Source: an uncultured Fibrobacterota bacterium (GTDB lineage: Bacteria; Fibrobacterota; Chitinivibrionia; Chitinivibrionales; Chitinispirillaceae). Taken from it: a stretch of DNA of 9,202 bases. This document shows positions 7,192 to 9,202 of this stretch, piece by piece; the first letter of the stretch is position 1; each line of letters begins with the position of its first letter. The notes beneath the pieces are model-generated. The model did no database searches, was not told where the DNA came from, and saw only the letters and a program-made list of their open reading frames with translations. The position numbers and the translations under genes were made by a program. The stretch covers positions 1-9,202 of the forward strand of contig CAISVC010000353.1 of NCBI GenBank assembly GCA_903888815.1, written 5' to 3'.

Positions 7192-8394
7192 CTGAAGGGA
7201 AACCTTGAGTGACTGGACGATCTCCTTCGTCGTTTTGTCCTGGAGGAACGCGACAACCGAGAGATCGCTCTGTGTATAGTTCGAAATATCAAAAGAAAAA
7301 GAGACCGTTTTTTGAGCTTCTACAATTTCCAGTCCGTTCGCATCAGGAGAAAAACCCCTGAAGATGGCATGGAAAAACCGCTGGCCGTTCGTGCCCGGAG
7401 GAAGAGAATACCCGACAAAATCCTCAATAAGGGCGACATGGAGCAGCACGTCGGCGTTACGGTTCGTCACGGCGAGCGTCCCCGAAGCCTGGAGTGAATC
7501 CCGCTTGATATTACTGAATGAAAGCTCGGCAGTCGATGGCGTTGCCAGAATCGTCTCGATTTTCTGCTTCGCCTCGGTGATGAAGGCCTGTCCATTCAAC
7601 GGCCACTTGATCTTTACGCCATTCATATAAATAAGCGGCAAACCATCCGGGTCTGTTTCCACGCCATACAGATTTATTCGCGATGTCTGATCGTCCTTTG
7701 CCGCAAGATAGAATGGATCGTTGATAGAAGGGAACCTCGCGTGGTAGGAAATTTTGTAGAGCAGGTCCTTATACTGCGGCAGTTGCTCCATAAGATCGTC
7801 AATTGCGGTGCCGGCCGCCGGGCACCCGCCGCAGCTTGTATTCGAGAAGTACTCGATGGTGATGGACCTGGTGGGGACCAGTTTCAACTGTACATTGGGA
7901 CTTACCATGGCCGAAACAGTGACGACGGTATCGGAACGATAGTTCCCGAGCTGCGCGCCGATCGTATAGGTCCCGGAAGAAATCCCTGTTACCGAGAGCG
8001 GGCTCGTGCCGTACTCCACGTCATTGATCGAAACCATTGCCCCGTCCGGATCGGTGTGGACGTCGATATTCCCGCTCGAGGATTTCTGAAGCTCGAACTC
8101 CACTTCGGTGTTCGTTTTCTCCACCACCTCTATGGTTATAGAGGCAGGGATGGATTGGTAGCTCGCGCTGAAAATCTGTACGGTGTGCTCTCCGGCCGGG
8201 ACATCAGGAATGGTGGCAGGCGTTTTATAGTTTGTCAGACGGTAATCGAGGAATATCTGCGCCGACAAACTGTTTTTTTCCCATACGACGATGTTTCCCC
8301 GGCCTGCATTGGTGGCGGGTTTGATGCCGATGTCTGTGGTGCAGGCAAGAAAAACGCATGCGGCAAGAGCAAGGCGCAGAAAACAACGGTTCAT
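7189..8394 (-). CDS. Omp28-related lipoprotein with N-terminal PEGA-type domains and a CGGCP thioredoxin-like motif
   Basis: The 401-residue protein begins with a lipoprotein-like signal (hydrophobic core then FLAC, likely lipidated C18; a second candidate is LAAC at C13). Two surface-layer style beta domains follow. One spans about 33-103 (VPAGEHTVQIFSASYQ). The second is a clear PEGA domain, about 108-172 (PDGAMVSINDVEYGTSPLSV, then SGTYTIGAQLGNY). From about 176 the sequence matches the Omp28 pattern: TRSITIEYFSNTSCGGCPAAG, with C188/C191 placed like a thioredoxin CxxC after a first strand. The C-terminal Omp28 domain includes LLHVALIEDF, FFHAIFRGF and SVVAFLQDKTTKEIVQS. Omp28 family members are outer-membrane-associated proteins of Bacteroidota with a thioredoxin-like fold; their biochemical role is poorly known. 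The PEGA domains may tether it to glycan or to partner proteins. The ATG at 8394 has a GGGAG site 9 bases upstream. With TlpA and DsbD downstream, a thiol-exchange role at the outer membrane is a reasonable inference. Confidence 0.88.
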   Translation of the reverse strand: MNRCFLRLALAACVFLACTTDIGIKPATNAGRGNIVVWEKNSLSAQIFLDYRLTNYKTPATIPDVPAGEHTVQIFSASYQSIPASITIEVVEKTNTEVEFELQKSSSGNIDVHTDPDGAMVSINDVEYGTSPLSVTGISSGTYTIGAQLGNYRSDTVVTVSAMVSPNVQLKLVPTRSITIEYFSNTSCGGCPAAGTAIDDLMEQLPQYKDLLYKISYHARFPSINDPFYLAAKDDQTSRINLYGVETDPDGLPLIYMNGVKIKWPLNGQAFITEAKQKIETILATPSTAELSFSNIKRDSLQASGTLAVTNRNADVLLHVALIEDFVGYSLPPGTNGQRFFHAIFRGFSPDANGLEIVEAQKTVSFSFDISNYTQSDLSVVAFLQDKTTKEIVQSLKVSLQ

Positions 8395-8409
8395 GATATA
8401 AACTCCCTG

Positions 8410-8443
8410 TTTTCGCCACGATGACCCCCGGCATCGGCGAAAA
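8410..8443. other. Strong stem-loop between the Ig-like lipoprotein and Omp28-type genes
   Basis: On the + strand, TTTTCGCC (8410-8417) and GATG (8420-8423) pair exactly with CATC (8432-8435) and GGCGAAAA (8436-8443). This gives 12 base pairs with a 2-base bulge and an 8-base loop rich in C/G. It lies entirely in the 60-base gap, ending about 8 bases before the ribosome binding site of the Omp28-type gene as read on the - strand. There is no T run after it on the - strand, so it is a poor intrinsic terminator in that direction. An mRNA-stabilising or processing hairpin, or a partial attenuator, is more likely. Confidence 0.6.
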
Positions 8444-8454
8444 ATTATTTTCGT

Positions 8455-8934
8455 TTAAAAAGAAGCAGTAAAAATATGCTCGTAGTTCTGTGTAGGATCG
8501 GCTTTGTTATAAATTTTAAGGTTCACCTTGACTGCTGTCCCTGGTGAAGCACTGATACCGGTTACATCAAGAGTACAGGTATCTGCGCTACCCACCGGAA
8601 TCGCGGGATCGATATCCAAAGAATCTATAAATGGAGGCCTGCATAATCCTCCAACGCACAAACTCGCCGTCCACGAACTATCAAGAGTAGTGATAGCACT
8701 CTTTAATACCGTCACGGTAGCCGCATCGGGTCCATTATTCTTCACAAGTACGCGAAAAGAATGTGTTGAATCCAAAGGAATCGCTGAGGAATCCGCATCA
8801 AGGAGCGTGAACTTCAGCCCTTTTTCGTTAGAAGATGAAGGTCCTGTAGCATCAGGACCGCAGGTTTGACAAATAAAAGCCATTGCAACGACAGCCGCGC
8901 ATGCATTTAACCGTTTTCCCCAACACCAATTCAT
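8455..8934 (-). CDS. Small secreted Ig-like protein, probable lipoprotein, with a CX4C pair
   Basis: This is a 159-residue protein of unrecognised family. It starts with a signal-like segment (MNWCWGKRLNACAAVVAMAFICQTC). The CGPDATGPSSS that follows looks like a lipoprotein linker, but no residue fits the lipobox consensus well; C25 is the best candidate and C22 an alternative. The rest (about 38-159) resembles a single immunoglobulin-like beta-sandwich. FRVLVKNNGPDAATVTVLKS (60-79) looks like a pair of strands, and VKVNLKIYNKADPTQNYEHIF (136-156) looks like the closing strands. In the middle, SWTASLCVGGLCRPPF contains C93 and C98. A similar W...C....C arrangement occurs, as I recall, in small Ig-like domains of Bacteroidota secreted proteins, but I cannot confirm a family. 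The ATG at 8934 is chosen because GGGGAGGG lies 5 bases upstream; the in-frame ATG at 8949 precedes that site. It is the first gene of the - strand block and may be a client or partner of the redox proteins after it. Confidence 0.75.
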   Translation of the reverse strand: MNWCWGKRLNACAAVVAMAFICQTCGPDATGPSSSNEKGLKFTLLDADSSAIPLDSTHSFRVLVKNNGPDAATVTVLKSAITTLDSSWTASLCVGGLCRPPFIDSLDIDPAIPVGSADTCTLDVTGISASPGTAVKVNLKIYNKADPTQNYEHIFTASF

Positions 8935-9066
8935 AAATTCCCTCCCCATGAAACTTGACGTTATACGAGTGACTATTTCGAAAACTCTTTTTTACAATTT
9001 AAAATATACACTATTCTTTATTCTTTCGTTCATTTCGAGCTATTCAATTGTTGCTATTTTACTTTT
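8935..9066 (-). promoter_or_regulatory. AT-rich gap upstream of the five-gene block; probable promoter region
   Basis: This gap of 132 bases is clearly more AT-rich than the genes around it and lies directly upstream of the first gene of the - strand block, so it is the natural place for the main promoter. On the - strand TATATT (9008 to 9003) could serve as a -10 box, and TATAAC near 8961-8966 is another option. Neither has a good -35 at the right distance. A TTTCGAAA palindrome near 8977-8984 could be an operator. No intrinsic terminator for the upstream gene is evident. Confidence 0.35.
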
Positions 9067-9202
9067 TCAATCAGTGACGTCTTTCGCGATAGCGGCTGGG
9101 TTAGCAAGATTGCCTAATATAATGTTCCTTCCTGTCCCCCGCCCAAAAAGCTGATAGGAAGTTTCTTTTTCCCGGAGCGTTTGGTCGTATATCAGCCGGA
9201 AC
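9067..9202 (-). CDS. Possible 3' end of an unidentified gene (5' end outside window)
   Basis: Reading the - strand from the window edge, one frame stays open for 44 codons to a TGA at 9067-9069. Its last 18 codons include about 12 of RNY form (GGC, AAT, GCT, AAC, GCC, ATC, GAC, GTC and similar), a pattern typical of real coding sequence. The peptide ends in RNIILGNLANPAAIAKDVTD. I do not recognise the family. Base composition changes to AT-rich right after this stop, which also favours a true gene end. A second frame is open for 33 codons, so chance openness is possible and confidence is limited. The gene would be codirectional with the redox block. Confidence 0.45.
   Translation of the reverse strand, partial: FRLIYDQTLREKETSYQLFGRGTGRNIILGNLANPAAIAKDVTD

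Noticed and set aside
7741..8424. Plus-strand ORF of 227 codons opposite the Omp28-type gene
   Set aside because: It is arginine-rich, without a recognisable domain or ribosome binding site, and fully antisense to a well-supported gene. It is a shadow frame.
8948..9154. Plus-strand ORF of 68 codons encoding a hydrophobic peptide
   Set aside because: It has no ribosome binding site (the bases before it are C-rich), its hydrophobicity follows from AT-rich DNA, and its start overlaps the signals of the - strand lipoprotein gene. The opposite strand reads more like a gene end.

Overview
The window looks like chromosomal DNA of a Gram-negative, polysaccharide-degrading bacterium of the Fibrobacterota/Bacteroidota/Chlorobi (FCB) group. 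The evidence is a secreted beta-1,3-glucanase ending in a type IX secretion (Por/T9SS type A) sorting-like tail, an Omp28-type lipoprotein with PEGA domains, and a DUF6029-like outer-membrane protein. A Fibrobacterota/Chitinispirillia-like host is my best guess, because base composition is near 50% GC and the sorting tail follows the FDIKGRRV...GVYLV pattern. This is inference from protein style, not from a marker gene.

Layout: positions 1-2933 run on the + strand. They hold the C-terminal end of a TPR-like helical protein (1-459), then a GH81 endo-1,3-beta-glucanase (528-2933). A 156-bp convergent gap follows. Positions 3090-8934 run on the - strand as a compact five-gene block. In transcription order these are a small Ig-like lipoprotein with a CX4C pair, an Omp28/PEGA lipoprotein with a CGGCP thioredoxin-like motif, a TlpA-type thioredoxin, a DUF6029-like outer-membrane barrel, and a full-length DsbD with a fused C-terminal thioredoxin domain. 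Beyond it lies an AT-rich gap (8935-9066), then what looks like the 3' end of another - strand gene running off the window (9067-9202).

The five genes can be read as one envelope thiol-redox pathway. DsbD would carry electrons from cytoplasmic thioredoxin across the inner membrane to the TlpA-like protein. That protein, or the DsbD alpha domain, could then reduce the Omp28-type lipoprotein, the Ig-like lipoprotein and the outer-membrane barrel. The barrel and the Ig-like lipoprotein each carry the same short CxGGxC motif near a Pro-x-Phe or Pro-Phe, which would fit a shared redox site. The individual families are known. The coupling into one relay reaching the outer membrane is my inference and the most interesting idea in the window.

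Regulatory structure supports a coordinated unit. The Omp28 stop codon lies inside the TlpA ribosome binding site, and TlpA and the barrel gene overlap by ATGA. A strong hairpin sits between the first two genes. The gap before dsbD contains a perfect TTGACA -35 box and an 8-bp inverted repeat that could mask the dsbD ribosome binding site. No tRNA, rRNA, CRISPR array, insertion sequence or transposase was seen, and no gene-free stretch exceeds 300 bases.
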